The notes under the pieces are model-generated. The model ran no database searches. It worked only from the letters and a program-made list of their open reading frames with translations, and was not told the origin of the DNA. From Thermosynechococcaceae cyanobacterium YX3bin19 (GTDB lineage: Bacteria; Cyanobacteriota; Cyanobacteriia; Thermosynechococcales; Thermosynechococcaceae), in the NCBI GenBank assembly GCA_030447595.1, contig JAUJON010000020.1:1-63363 (forward strand): a stretch of 63,363 nucleotides of DNA. Direction: 5' to 3'. Below, in pieces: positions 28,475-41,630 of the stretch (the stretch's first letter is position 1; each line of letters opens with the position of its first letter). Made by a program: the position numbers and the translations under genes.

Positions 28475-28807
28475 ATGGGTGATTCGATCATGATGAAATT
28501 AAAAATCTTAGGCACCGCAGCAGCTCTTATATCAACCTTTTCAGTAATTCCAGTCCAGGCTGAAAGTCCTAACCGCGTTGAGTCAGGCACCCCCACCGCT
28601 CAAGCGAATCCGACCCGCGAGCAGGTTATTCAAGCCTGTACTCAGAAGCAGGCGGAAACTCTACCTACACCATTTACAGATGTGCCCCCGGATCACTGGG
28701 CCTTTAAACCAGTAATGTCCATGCATTTCTGTGGACCAGGACCTTTTAGAGCCACAACACCAGCTCAGTCCCAAACGCCCTTAAACGGCAGCAAGGCTGA
28801 ACGTTAA
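28475..28807 (+). CDS. Small secreted protein with an SLH-like segment
   Basis: 105-110 residues. MMKLKILGTAAALISTFSV ... VQA|E is a signal peptide (start at 28490 or 28475), and FTDVPPDHWAFKPVMSMHFC resembles the first half of an S-layer homology domain, which usually reads FxDVPxxHWAxxAI. The rest is low complexity. It may be a short periplasmic or outer-membrane associated protein. Frame is clean. The family was not identified with certainty. Confidence 0.65.
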   Translation: MGDSIMMKLKILGTAAALISTFSVIPVQAESPNRVESGTPTAQANPTREQVIQACTQKQAETLPTPFTDVPPDHWAFKPVMSMHFCGPGPFRATTPAQSQTPLNGSKAER

Positions 28808-28930
28808 CTTACACTCGCATGGCTGTTTGCAGCTGTGATCCGATTAAGCAGTAATACAATGAGCAGCTAAGGCGTTGATTGACCAGTGGTTAACAACGCC
28901 TTAGTATTGACTGCAAATAGAGGGTTGAAC

Positions 28931-30733
28931 ATGCGACGACGGGTAGTAGTCACCATAATGTTGCTCCTGTGTGTGGGGCTGATTGTCACTACTGCTCCGA
29001 AGCTACAGGCAAGCCAACAGACGCCTGGAGCAGCTACGGCTAGGGGTAAAGACGGTGTAGTTACTTCAGCCAATCAATATGCGACTCAAGCGGGCATCGA
29101 AATTCTCAAGGCTGGCGGAAATGCAGTGGATGCAGCCGTGGCGACTGCAGCCGCTCTGGGTGTAGCAGACCCTTTTGAGGCAGGCATCGGTGGTGGTGGC
29201 TTCATGGTGATTTACTTAAAGGCAGAAAACCGAGTAATCACCATTGATGGCCGAGAAACAGCGCCCCAGTCTGCCAGTCCTAATCTGTTCCAGGACCCCG
29301 ACACTCCAACAGGGGAGAACCTGCCTGTGATGCCAAACCGCGTAAGTAGTGGGGCGCCAGACGGAGTTCCTGGCACCCTCCTGACCTGAGCGAGGCGCGC
29401 TCAATCGCTATGGCAAGATGCCGTTAGCAAAGGTGCTGAGGCCGCGATCGCCCTGGCTGAACAAGGCTTTAGAGCTAATGCCACCTACATTCGATTTTTG
29501 GGGCAAACCAGAGCGCTTTGCCGCGTTTCTGTTCTACCCGTGCTTTGTTCTTTCCGGCGGACCGAGTCCCTGCAGTTTAGACAAAGTACCAATCCCGACT
29601 TGGCTAAAACTCTACCGTCCTGATTGCCCAAAAGGGTCCTAACGTGTTCTACCGGGGTGACATCGGCAAAGCAATTGTGGCAACGTGCAGCAGCCTCCAC
29701 GGTCCAGAACCCCCTTCGAGTGCTGCCAGGTAAGATGACCCTGACGGACCTGGACTACTACGATGTGCAGGTTCGCCCGCCGGTGGCAACGAACTACCGA
29801 GGATACAAAACTCTACGGCATGGGCCTGCCCAGCAGTGGGGGCATCACCAGTATTCAGGCGCTCAACCTGTTAGAGGGCTATGGTTCTAAGCTGGATAGG
29901 GCCAAGGTGGCTGCACTACCTGATTGAAAGTGAGCGTCTGGCCTATGCCGACCGGAGCGCCTACTTGGGAGACCCAGAGTTTGTCGATCTGCCGACGGCT
30001 GGCTTAACTAGTAAAGCTTACGCTAAAGCCCGCCGAGCACTGATTGCGGCGCAAGCCCCGCCAGCGAGAAACAGTTGCCAGGCTAGGTCTGAAACTTCTT
30101 CCCCACCAGCAGGACCTAAGCCTAGCCGGACAACGACAGCCAGCCCGATAAGCTCCTGACCACCGCGAGGGCCTTTCACAGCTCACCTGACAGTTGCCGA
30201 TCGCTTTGGCAATGTCGTTGCCTACACCCCAACGATTGAACAGACGGGCGGCTCTGAATGTAGGTACCCGGCTACGGCTTCCTGCTGAATAACGAATTGA
30301 CCGACTTTAACTTTGATATTCCCAACCCTAATAGTCCGGAACCCGGTAAGCGGCCCCTCAAGCAGTATGGCGCCGACTCTTATATTTGCCCCCGATGGCC
30401 GGATCATGGCCTTTGGCTCTCCCGGTGGCTCTACAATCATTACCACTGTGTGGGGAATTGCCACCCACCTAATTGATTTCCAACAGGGGATGGCGCGGGC
30501 GATCGCCGCACCGCGTCTTTCGCAGCGGAACAATGGTATTGCCCAGGTGGATCAAGGGTTTGAAAAAACTGCCACGGCTAGGGAGCTGGTTGCCCTCGGT
30601 CACCAACTGGAGCCGGTGGCAGAGATGGGTGCAAACGGGAGGATAGTCAACCCAGATGGCACAAATGACTGCAGCAGCTGAACCCGTGCGCCGAGGCGGA
30701 GGTTCAGCAATGGTCGTGACACCCAGCCCATAA
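28931..30733 (+). CDS. ggt: Gamma-glutamyltransferase, frameshifted
   Basis: A periplasmic enzyme that cleaves and transfers the gamma-glutamyl group of glutathione. A signal peptide (MRRRVVVTIMLLLCVGLIVT) precedes SANQYATQAGIEILKAGGNA, GIGGGGFMVIY, DGRETAP and later LPGKMTLTDLDYYDV. The autoprocessing site is TAHLTVADRFGNV near 30180, whose first Thr is the nucleophile and fits the family signature T-x-H-x-[ST]. SSMAPTLIF and FGSPGGSTIITTV follow; the corrected end is GGGSAMVVTPSP, TAA 30733. About eight breaks, mainly in the middle. Length about 600 residues. It ends 15 bases before the convergent phytochelatin synthase. Confidence 0.88.
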
Positions 30734-30748
30734 TCTCGACCGAAGAAA

Positions 30749-31513
30749 TTACGGATCGGCGGGCAGAGCCGCTTCCTGGGACTTTGACGATACCAGGACG
30801 AAGCCTCGGCTTTTGCCAGAAACCCATCTATCGTATTCATTGCCTGCCAAAGAGCTGCTTTCACCACACTGGGGATACTTTATAGCGAGAGACATCTAAG
30901 ATCAAAAATCGGTCCGTTGCTTCGCTGTAGGCTGCTACCGGGGAGATGTGCCCCCCTTTTTCCTGATTAATTGCCCGTCGCAAGTAGTTGGCTACAAAAT
31001 TTCCCCGCTCTCGCAAGTTCTGTACCATCAAGCTGCGGAACTGGGGGCAAGCCGGAGATCACCCACGCATGATAAACCTTAGGGAGACTGGGTGAGTCGC
31101 CAGCAGTTGGCCTAGTTGATTCAGTGTCATCCCCTGGCGAGCAATCACCGATGCCGCCAGAACTTTTTCGGTTTTCGGATTAAAAAATTCTCTTTGAAGC
31201 AAATACCCGGTGGGGAGCAAACTCGGGCGCTATGGGTGCCGGAACGCCCAGAGCATTCAGAAGCATCACCATACTGGCTACCCCACAGTAGGCTTGATTT
31301 TTTTGAGTGACAAACTGAGGCCTAAAGGTAGGTAATCAGCTCTCGGTGCGGCTGCTAAACAGCAACTGCTCGCCATCACTAGAGCTGAGGGTGGTGAGGC
31401 TGCGAGGCACCGTGAGCGTCTGAGCCAATCCATTACCATTCGCCAGACAGAACCCTACCATTGCCGCTTGCAGGGGCGCGGCAAGTGCCTTCAACCAACT
31501 CGCTTTTTTGCAT
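30749..31513 (-). CDS. Phytochelatin synthase-like peptidase, frameshifted
   Basis: Joined frames give a signal peptide (KKASWLKALAAPLQAAMVGF, ATG 31513), the catalytic Cys in QFVTQKNQAYCGVASMVMLL, NALGVPAP, the catalytic His in EKGGHISPVAAYSEATDRF and the Asp in LILDVSRYKVSPV, then WQAMNTIDRWVSGKSRGFVL. This is the Cys-His-Asp triad of phytochelatin synthases. The short bacterial forms (about 240 residues) mostly remove Gly from glutathione and conjugates rather than build long phytochelatins. Five to six breaks. It faces ggt tail to tail, so both act on glutathione. Confidence 0.85.
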
Positions 31514-31603
31514 AACAGCCACCAACCTTCCTAGGAAACCTGAGTTCATCAAAAGATTATCAAAACCTATGGAGCAATAGGAATGCTCTCTTAAAACTTA
31601 GAG

Positions 31604-31741
31604 TCAGGCGCGGGGCAGGGTTATCCCGATAAAATTTCTCAAAATGTCTGTTTTCGTTCGACCCGTTCTTTGCCGTTCCTGTTCTAGTCTATCCAGCTCT
31701 TCTTGGGGTAAGCGGATAGTCACGACTCGCTTGCTTGCCAT
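31604..31741 (-). CDS. Small ribbon-helix-helix protein, 45 aa
   Basis: Reads MASKRVVTIRLPQEELDRLE, QERQRTGRTKTDILRNFIGI, TLPRA. The short strand RVVTIRLP and the two helices that follow are the ribbon-helix-helix DNA-binding unit of the Arc/MetJ and CopG type. It could be an orphan antitoxin or a small repressor. It lies upstream of the phytochelatin synthase on the same strand (90 bases away), so regulation of that gene is possible but unproven. No toxin neighbour was seen. Confidence 0.65.
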   Translation of the reverse strand: MASKRVVTIRLPQEELDRLEQERQRTGRTKTDILRNFIGITLPRA

Positions 31742-31822
31742 TTGCGCCTAATTTTGCAGTACATTACCATTAGATGGATTTAAATTGCCCACTTTTTGGC
31801 ATTGAATTAGTCAACATGGGTT

Positions 31823-31960
31823 CTAGCTACGCCTAGCTTGATCGACGGCACCTCGCACCCCGGACCGCACCCGCTGCTCCTCTGCATTGCCGCCAATCGA
31901 TCCGCGCTTCAGAGTCAAGGAGCGCACCGTTTCGTGGCACCAATAGAGCAACTCTTCCAT
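31823..31960 (-). CDS. Possible small protein, 45 aa
   Basis: MEELLYWCHETVRSLTLKRG followed by SIGGNAEEQRVRSGVRGAVD. No family recognised. The frame is open for 46 codons with an ATG and a TAG, but there is no firm Shine-Dalgarno; it may be the tail of a lost larger gene. The RHH gene lies 81 bases downstream. Confidence 0.3.
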   Translation of the reverse strand: MEELLYWCHETVRSLTLKRGSIGGNAEEQRVRSGVRGAVDQARRS

Positions 31961-31996
31961 TTATTTCAAGACTTCCTTGGGGGTCTAAACGGCGCA

Positions 31997-32040
31997 CAAA
32001 AAAACCGGGGGTAAGGCATTAGCATTGCCGCCCCCGGTCA
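31997..32040 (-). terminator. Rho-independent terminator of recD2
   Basis: On the minus strand ACCGGGGG / CCCCCGGT (32031-32038 with 32004-32011) forms an 8-base GC-rich stem, with an inner GGCA/TGCC pair, followed by seven T (complement of 31998-32004). It lies 170 bases past the recD2 stop. Confidence 0.75.
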
Positions 32041-32210
32041 TCTATTTAAGATGGTAACAATCATCTTAAGATGGTAGCAATCATCCATTAGTTCTGGGAA
32101 CTGCAGCGGGGATAAGTTGCTTACAGCGATTGGGTTATCCAGATCAGCATAAAATTTAAGTTTTTAGCCCTTGCCTGCTTGGGGTTGAGCGGGTAGTGCT
32201 ACTTAGCATT

Positions 32211-34468
32211 TTATAACTCGGGAGTAGCGCGGCTCAGGCGACGGGCTAGGTAGGTGTAGCGCTGGTGTTCTTTAACCTGGTTAACGGCTAGGGCGATCGC
32301 CCTTCGGGGACCGACAATCACGGCCAACTTTTTTGCTCGAGTTAAGCCAGTGTAGAGCAAGTTACGGCTGAGCATAATGTAGTGCTGTAAGTAGATGGGC
32401 AAAATTACCACAGGATATTCCGAACCTTGGCTTTTATGGATGGTGACGCTCCAGGCCAAGTTAATCTCATTCAGATCCGCACTATCGTAGGTCACTAGCC
32501 TCGAGACCTCGTTGCCACTACTGCTGGCAAAGGCCACTGTAACCTCCTGTTCTTCTAAGTCAATGGCGGCAACGGTGCCCAGGTCGCCGTTGAACACCTC
32601 GCGGTTATAGTCATTTACCTGCTGGATGACGCGATCGCCAACCCGTAGAGTCATTCCACCTCTGCGAATCTCAGCCTTGTGGGGGCCAGGCGGATTGAGT
32701 AACTGCTGCAGCACCGCATTGAGGTTACGGGTCCCCACCACTCCCCGGGTCATCGGGCAAAGCACCTGCACATCCTGGGCGGGAATAAATCCCAGTTTGG
32801 GAATCAGCTCACCAACCACATCCTGAATCGCCTGTACCCCATGCTCCGGCTCTTGAGCACCGAGCCAGAGACAGTCAGATTGGGGGACATTGGACACAGG
32901 TTCCAACTGCGGCAGGGTTCCCTGATTGATGGCGTGGGAATGACTGACAATCTTGCTGGCCTGAGCTTGCCGGAACACCTGGGTCAACTGGACCACGGGC
33001 ACCTGCTCGGAGGTCATCAAGTCTTGCAAAACATTTCCTGGTCCGACGCTAGGTAACTGGTCACTATCGCCAACCAGCAGCAGTTGAGCGTTAGGTGCTA
33101 CAGCTTTGACTAAAGAATTAGCGAGAAATAAGTCCAACATGGAGGCTTCATCCACGACAATCGCCTCTGCTGGCAGAGGATTTTGAGCATCCCGCTTGAA
33201 GCCCAGGGTTTTGGGGTCGAACTCCAGCAGGCGATGCAACGTTTTAGCAGGTTGTCCGGTGATCTCACTTAAGCGTTGGGCAGCTCGTCCGGTCGGGGAA
33301 GCGAGGGCGATCGCTTTACCCATCGCCTTCCACAACGCCACAATAGTTCGGGTGGTAAATGTCTTGCCGACTCCAGGGCCGCCGGTGAGAATTAACACCC
33401 GCTCCTGGGCAGCCATTTCTACCGCTTGCCGCTGCTGCGGCGAAAGTTCTAGCCCAGTTTTTTGAGTAAAGCGCTCAATCCAGGCGCGAACGCGGGGAAG
33501 ATCTACGGTTACCTTTCGCCCTAAAAGCTGCTTCAGGCGATCTGCTAAAGCCTGTTCCGTATGAAAAAACACAGGCTTATAGCAGATGAATACTCCCTGC
33601 TGGTCGCCAAATCCTCCCTGCATCAAGATTTGTTCTTCTAGGGCCATTTGGGTGGTCAGATGCAGAATTCTCTCGGCATCGGGCTGGTGGTTGGCCACCG
33701 TTAAGAGTTTCACCACTTGCTCAACCAGTTCTACCTGCGGCAAAAAGCAGTGACCTTCCTCGGCGGCGGTACTGAGAGCATGCAGCACCCCAGTCCGGTA
33801 GCGAAACTCAGAATCAGGAGCAATGCCTAGGTTGCGGGCGATCGCGTCAGCCGTGACAAAGCCGATGCCATAAATATCGGTTGCCAGTTGGTAAGGGTTC
33901 TCAGTAACTGTGGCAAATGGCATTCTGGCCGTACTGCTTAAAGATCTTGACGGCGTAGGTGGTCGAGATGCCGTGCCCTGAAGAAACAGCATCACTCCTT
34001 TGATTGCTTTTTGATTCTCCCAGGCTGTCTGGATCAGCTTCACCCGCTTGCGGGCAATTCCAGGCACCTCAATCAGACGCTCAATCTGATTCTCAATCAC
34101 GTCCAGAGTTTCTAGCCCAAAGTGGAAACGATCCGCTGGCGGTGATCGGTCCTACCCCTTGATTAACCTGCTACCCAGGTACTTCTCAATCTCTGTCAGG
34201 GTTGCCGGTTTCGTCTCCCGGTACTGAACGACCTGAAACTGGGGGCCGAATTTAGGATGGTCGCGCCAAAACCGTTCAGTTGCAGCGTTTGTCCCGCCTG
34301 AATGCTGGAGAAGCTGCCGACAATTGTAATCAGTTCTCGGGTGCGAGGAGCCTTGAAGCGCGCTACCGAGTAACCAGATTCCTCAGAATGGTAGGTTAGC
34401 CGCTCCACCACAATTCGAAGCTGCTCATGGGAATATTGGCTTGACTGTCCCGGCTGGTCGCTTCTCAT
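32211..34468 (-). CDS. recD2: RecD-like ATP-dependent DNA helicase (RecD2), frameshifted near the 5' end
   Basis: An SF1B 5'-3' helicase that acts in DNA repair without RecBC. The N-terminus SSQYSHEQLRIVVERLTYHS and ELITIVGSF, then GVGPITAKRIV-like and IERLIEVPGIARKRV (helix-hairpin-helix), are followed by the motor: Walker A LTGGPGVGKTFTTRTI, motif II VDEASMLD, LLVGDSDQLPSVGPG, QVFRQ and the C-terminal SVTIHKSQGSEYPVV ... GLTRAKKLAV. The last 600 codons are clean; breaks lie near 34230, 34150 and a compensated pair near 33960-33925. Length about 750 residues, normal for the family. Confidence 0.87.
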
Positions 34469-34855
34469 TCCACTAAGGCTAGAGCACTTTCACGATGGCG
34501 TAAAAACTACTGCCCTGAAGGTATTCCAGAGCCTCTAGCTAAGGCAAGAAGAGTTGCCGCGCCAGCGGCTACAAGGCTGCCTCTATTGTCCTCATTTTTG
34601 AGCTGAATCGTCGTGCCAGCCGGTGGCCTAAAATGGGGTTACGCCCGCCGCCCCCTTCGGTAAAACCTGCATGGAGTCCCCTGGCTATATAGCGCTTGAG
34701 AACTTTTTCATGGGCCGCAAACTAAGTTCTAGCATCCAGCCAGTTCGATTTACACCCGGCCCAGAAGCGCTAAAGTTGCGGGTGTCGTCAAGGGTGGGGT
34801 GAGAACTCTAGAATATTGAGACAGAGAGGAGCGCGCAGCAGGAGCATTTTTCCCC
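34469..34855. other. Intergenic region with a weak degenerate reading frame
   Basis: 387 bases. A broken minus-strand frame (about 34500-34770) reads FAAHEKVLKRYIARGLHAG and FTEGGGGRNPILGHRLARR, which could be the remnant of a gene, but I do not recognise it and it has no start. The last 60 bases hold the leuS leader with AGAGAGGAG. Confidence 0.35.
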
Positions 34856-37380
<2,525 letters not shown>

Positions 37381-37709
37381 ACCCATCGGTTTTATAACTG
37401 TTGTACTCACATAAAGGGGTAAACCCCTGGCAAAAGCTCAGTGGGCTAAATCACGACTATTCGATTGAGGTCCTAGCAAACTGGCTGAGCGAAAGCAGGA
37501 ATACTTTTCTGAGGGGGTCTGGGGATGCAGCCCTCTCCCCAGTGGGGATTGGGGGCTAGCCCTCCGTTCATTTATGGTTTGATGCAAGAAGACTAGTGAT
37601 TTTAAGGTCTTACCAAACATCAAGCTAGACTAGCCAAGCTTTTGCTCGAAGAATGGAGTTCAGAACTGAATGATGAAGTATTCATCTCGGAGATTGCTGC
37701 TCTACAGGA
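37381..37709. other. Intergenic region after leuS
   Basis: Contains the phrase CTCTCCCCAGTGGGGATTGG near 37533, a small inverted repeat, and no frame with a recognised domain. The minus-strand 61-codon frame 37438-37623 has no support. Confidence 0.4.
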
Positions 37710-37814
37710 GAAGTTCCGAGCTTTTTTCTCGAAGCTCCGAGCTTTTTTCTTGAAAGGTGAAGCTTTTTTCTTGGAGTTCCAAGTTTTTTACTCAGCACTC
37801 CGAGCTTTGAGGTG
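37710..37814 (+). repeat. Five tandem 21-bp repeats
   Basis: Units GAAGTTCCGAGCTTTTTTCT(C) are spaced exactly 21 bases (37710, 37731, 37752, 37773, 37794) and decay toward the ends. Because 21 is a multiple of three, both strands stay open: plus strand gives heptads like KFRAFFS, KLRAFFL, KGEAFFL; minus strand gives KLGTPRK, KLHLSRK, KLGASRK. Frames 37642-37878 (plus) and 37682-37888 (minus) span the array, but neither looks like a known protein. Confidence 0.85.
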
Positions 37815-38079
37815 CAGTTGTGGAGTTCCAAGGACGGCTGGCCCCAAACGTTGGTTACCCGAGGTTGGCAATAGGTAAGAGCGCACACGACTGATGACCC
37901 AGACCTGACAGGAGCAGCTACAGCACCTCAAAGCAAACGAACTAGTTTCTAAACCAAGCTTTCAATCTCGTTAACCTATCTCAGTAAAAAATTTATATCA
38001 AGGATATAATTTTCCGCCTAGTGTAAACAGTACAAAGTTTGCTAATTACACTTAGCACTACTCTTATAGGTAACTGAAT

Positions 38080-40578
38080 ATGGCAGCAATCAACGGGACT
38101 GATGGGGGCAACGTTCTGTGGTGGTATTGGCAGCGATACTATCAAAGGCCGCCGAGGAGATGACAATGCTTACAGGTGGCGGTCAAGACACCTTCGTGAT
38201 TCGCCGGGGCGACGGTACAGACATCATCACTGATTTTGGTGGGGAAGCAGGTGTCAGACCTACTGCAGAGAGGTGATTGCCGAGGTTGACACTCTCCAGT
38301 TCAGAGGTGCAGGGCTAACCGCTGAGAACCTGCTGTTGACTCAGCAGGATGACGACTTGCTCATCAGCTTTGAAGGGGTGCAGGACACCCAGGTGGTGCT
38401 GCAGGACTTGCACTGGAGGACCTGGACAACCCGCTGCGCTCCAGGGGTGCGTCAGTAGACCTGGGCAACATTTTGTTCGATGGGCAGAGCGAGATTATGG
38501 ATAGCTTTGATGTCGTCAACGCCAACCAAGTGGGTGAACAGGTGTTCAACTCCAACACCGTCACCTTCCTTAACGACCGGGACAACACTACCCAGGGCCG
38601 CAACAACTCCAATGACGTGTTCAATGCTCAGGATGGCAACGATGAGCTGGCAGGGCTGGAGTGGCAACGACCTGCTTCGAGGTGGAGTGGGCAATGACAC
38701 CCTCAAGGGGGTGGCTCCACTGTCGGTGAGATAGATACCCTAACGGGTGGGGCAGGAGGAGACAGGTTTATTCTGGTGCAATGGGACTGACGTCTTCTAT
38801 GACGACGGCAACCGGGCAACGGCTGGTAGGGCTGATTATGCCCTGATTACAGACTTCAACGCCAACGAAGATGTCATTCAGCTCAAGGGCCAGCGGAGTG
38901 ACTATCGTTTGGGCTCCCCGCCAACGGGTCTACCAGCAGGGACCGCCATCTACCGAGACAAGCCCAGTGGAGAGCCAGATGAGCTGATTGGTATCGTTCA
39001 GGGAAGCCCAGCCCCAAATCTTGGTAGCGATGACTCAGGTTTAACCCACCCTCTGAACTCAACCTTGCTGAACTCGACGGCAGCAATGGCTTTGTGCTCA
39101 ACGGCGCAGGCGATTCAGTTAGCACAGCAGGCGATGTCAACGGCGATGGCTTTGATGACCCATCGCTGGGAGTTGCTGGTTGCTCCCAATGGTCAGTACT
39201 ATGCTGGTGAGAGCTATGTGGTGTTTGGCAGTGGGGAAGGGTTTGATGCCAGCCTGGATCTTGCTGAACTTGACGGCAGCAATGGCTTGCTATCCAAGGC
39301 ATTGACGAGTTTGACGGCTCAGGCGGTTCAGTCAGCAATGCGGGAGATGTCAATGGCGATGGCTTTGATGACCTGATTATCGGGGCTCCTCCGGTTTTAC
39401 TAACAGGGATAATGTAGGTACTAACGAGAGCTATGTGGTGTTTGGCAGCGGGGAAGGGTTTGATGCCAGTTTAGACTTAGCGAACTCAATGGCGGCAACG
39501 GCTTCGTGCTTAGCGGCATTGACGAAGATGGCCCTCAGGCACTTCAGTTAGCACAGCAGACGATGTCAATGGCGATGGCTTTGATGACCTCCTGATTGGG
39601 GCTCCTTTTGCTGATGCCAACGGTCAGGACCGTGCTGGTCAGAGCTATGTGGTGTCGGCAAGCAAGAGGGCTTTTGCTGCCAGCTTAGACTTAGCTAGGC
39701 TCAATGGTAGCAATGGCTTTGTGATTAATGGCATTAGCGAGTATGACTTCCTCAGGCGGTTCAGTCAGCACAGCAGGCGATGTCAATGGCGATGGCTTTG
39801 ATGACCTCCTGATTGGGGCTGGTGGTGAGAGCTATGTGGTGTTTGGCAAGCAAGAGGGGCTTTGCTGCCAGCTTTAACCTGGCTGAGCTCAACGGCAACA
39901 ATGGCTTTGTGCTCAATGGCGCAGGCACTTCAGTTAGCGATGCAGGAGATATCAACGGCGATGGCTTTGATGACCTGCTGATTGGCGCTCCTGGTGCTGC
40001 TCCCTAATGGTCAGGACCGTGCTGGTCAGAGCTATGTGGTGTTTGGCAAGCAAGAGGGCTTTGCTGCCAGCTTAGACTTAGCTGGGCTCAATGGTAGCAA
40101 TGGCTTTGTGGATTAATGGCATTAGCGAGTATGACTTCTCAGGCGGTTCAGTCAGCACAGCAGGCGATGTTAATGGCGATGGATTCGATGACCTGCTGAT
40201 CGGTGCTCTTGGGGCTAGTCCGAATGAACGAACTTCTGCGACTTCTGCTGGCGAGAGCTATGTAGTGTTTGGCAGCGGGGAAGGGTTTGATGCCAGTTTA
40301 GACTTAGCTGAGCTCAATGGTAGCAATGGCCGGTGATTAACGGCATTGACGATGGTGACTCCTCAGGTAACTCAGTTAGCACCGCAGGGGATGTCAACGA
40401 TGACGGCTTTGATGACCTGATTATTGGGGCTCCTGGGGCTAATTATACTAACCTCGATGGTCAGAACGCTTTTGGTCAGAGCTATGTAATCTTTGGCCGT
40501 GACTTCACCGGGCAGGGCATCTTCCGGGTTGAGGCACCCCGCTGGCTCAAGGAGGAGTCCAGTAGGCCTTTTGGGTGA
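38080..40578 (+). CDS. RTX-like and FG-GAP repeat protein, frameshifted
   Basis: Starts MAAINGTDGGNVL, with RTX-type nonapeptides (GGIGSDTIKGRRGDD; LSGNDLLRGGVGNDTLKGG in the third frame), and a linker (GRADYALITDFNANEDVIQL). From 39060 seven repeats of about 65 codons appear, each with SVSTAGDVNGDGFDDLLIGA, the FG-GAP calcium-binding blade (DxNxDGxxD), and each ending SYVVFGSGEGFDASLDLAEL. Seven blades would close one beta-propeller, like an integrin head. It ends near 40578 after FRVEAPRWLKEES. No signal peptide: export by a type I system is likely for RTX proteins. Many breaks in the repeats. Confidence 0.82.
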
Positions 40579-40703
40579 CGCTTCGTTCCTAGCAGCGGTG
40601 CCGAGCTGGTGATTCAGTTCTTCGATCTACGCTGCAATCTAAAAAGTAGCTGCAGGAGGGCTGGAGCACGCTGAACCTCCTTGTGGCTTTCTTTATTGCG
40701 ATC

Positions 40704-41605
40704 CTAACGCCCCATCCAGGATACGGCTGAACCCCTATTTTCATCATCGGTGCCGACAATGAGACCCCCGGCTGCACCTGGCACCAGTTCCAGTCCTCTC
40801 CACCTTGTGGGCGTCAAAGCGAGACAAAGAGACCAGTTGAGAATTCTGCCGCAGAGCCACCCCAGTATCATCTACGTCAAATACCCCGGCAACATAAACA
40901 GCAGACTGAAACGGTCCGTCATCACCAGGGTCGGTTGCTGCAGCGATAAACAGTACACCCGCCGGGTCCACTTTTAGGTCAGATACATGGCGCACATTCA
41001 TGTCGACACAGGCCAGGGTACTTTAGGCGAGTTGACGCAGTTTGGGTAATTTGATAAGTGTTGGGATTCAGCAGCCCCCAATAGACCACCGCCGTCTCTA
41101 GGCCCGCACCCCGATGTGCCCAAACAGCTAGGAGCTGATTGTTCAGTTCCTGCACAGAAAACCCTTCCAGTTCACTGCCCTGGGGCACATTCGGAAGATC
41201 AAATACCTTAAGGAGACGAACCATTTTACTGGAGGCATCGAACCTCAGGTGATACACCTTCCCAGCACTGGTAGAGGCCATGAAAGAGGAACTCGATTTT
41301 CCTGGGATAGCTGTTAGCCCCTCCAGGTCAGTGGGCTCTTGATTATCCGGCCAGTTCAATGGCAAGTACTGAAGCCCTTTATCCCTAGTCGTGACGGTTG
41401 CTAGACGACCCTGTCCCGGCTTTTTGCTGTCATGGACGATGAGAAAGGATGCAGTATCGCTGTGCTGCGCCACCAATGCCATGCCACTAATCCGAACAAT
41501 TTGCCATTACGAACCGGCAGCCACTGCTGGGATAGGGCTGGTTCGGGTACGAGCAGCAACACAGCTAGTGCTGCTACTACCAGTAGCCATGGGAGTCGGC
41601 CGCAT
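40704..41605 (-). CDS. Secreted hypothetical protein, frameshifted
   Basis: About 300 codons. A signal peptide (LPWLLVVAALAVLLLVPEPA then LSQ) precedes a mature part with ALVAQHSDTASFLIVHDSKK, LPLNWPDNQEPTDLEGLTAI, SELEGFSVQELNNQLLAVWA, VSDLKVDPAGVLFIAAATDP and GTDDENRGSAVSW. The phrase DLEGLT and repeated D-x-D strands resemble esterase-like or SdiA-regulated beta-propeller proteins, but I am not sure of the family. Breaks near 41590, 41485, 41020 and 40800. Ends 125 bases after the FG-GAP gene, convergent with it. Confidence 0.6.
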
Positions 41606-41630
41606 ATTCTACCTCTGTCTGAGAAGCTGG

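Noticed and set aside
37710-37814. CRISPR-like array
   Set aside because: Repeats are contiguous 21-base units without spacers and there are no cas genes.
39060-40578. CRISPR or satellite interpretation of the repeated DNA
   Set aside because: The units translate to FG-GAP blades, so the repetition is coding.
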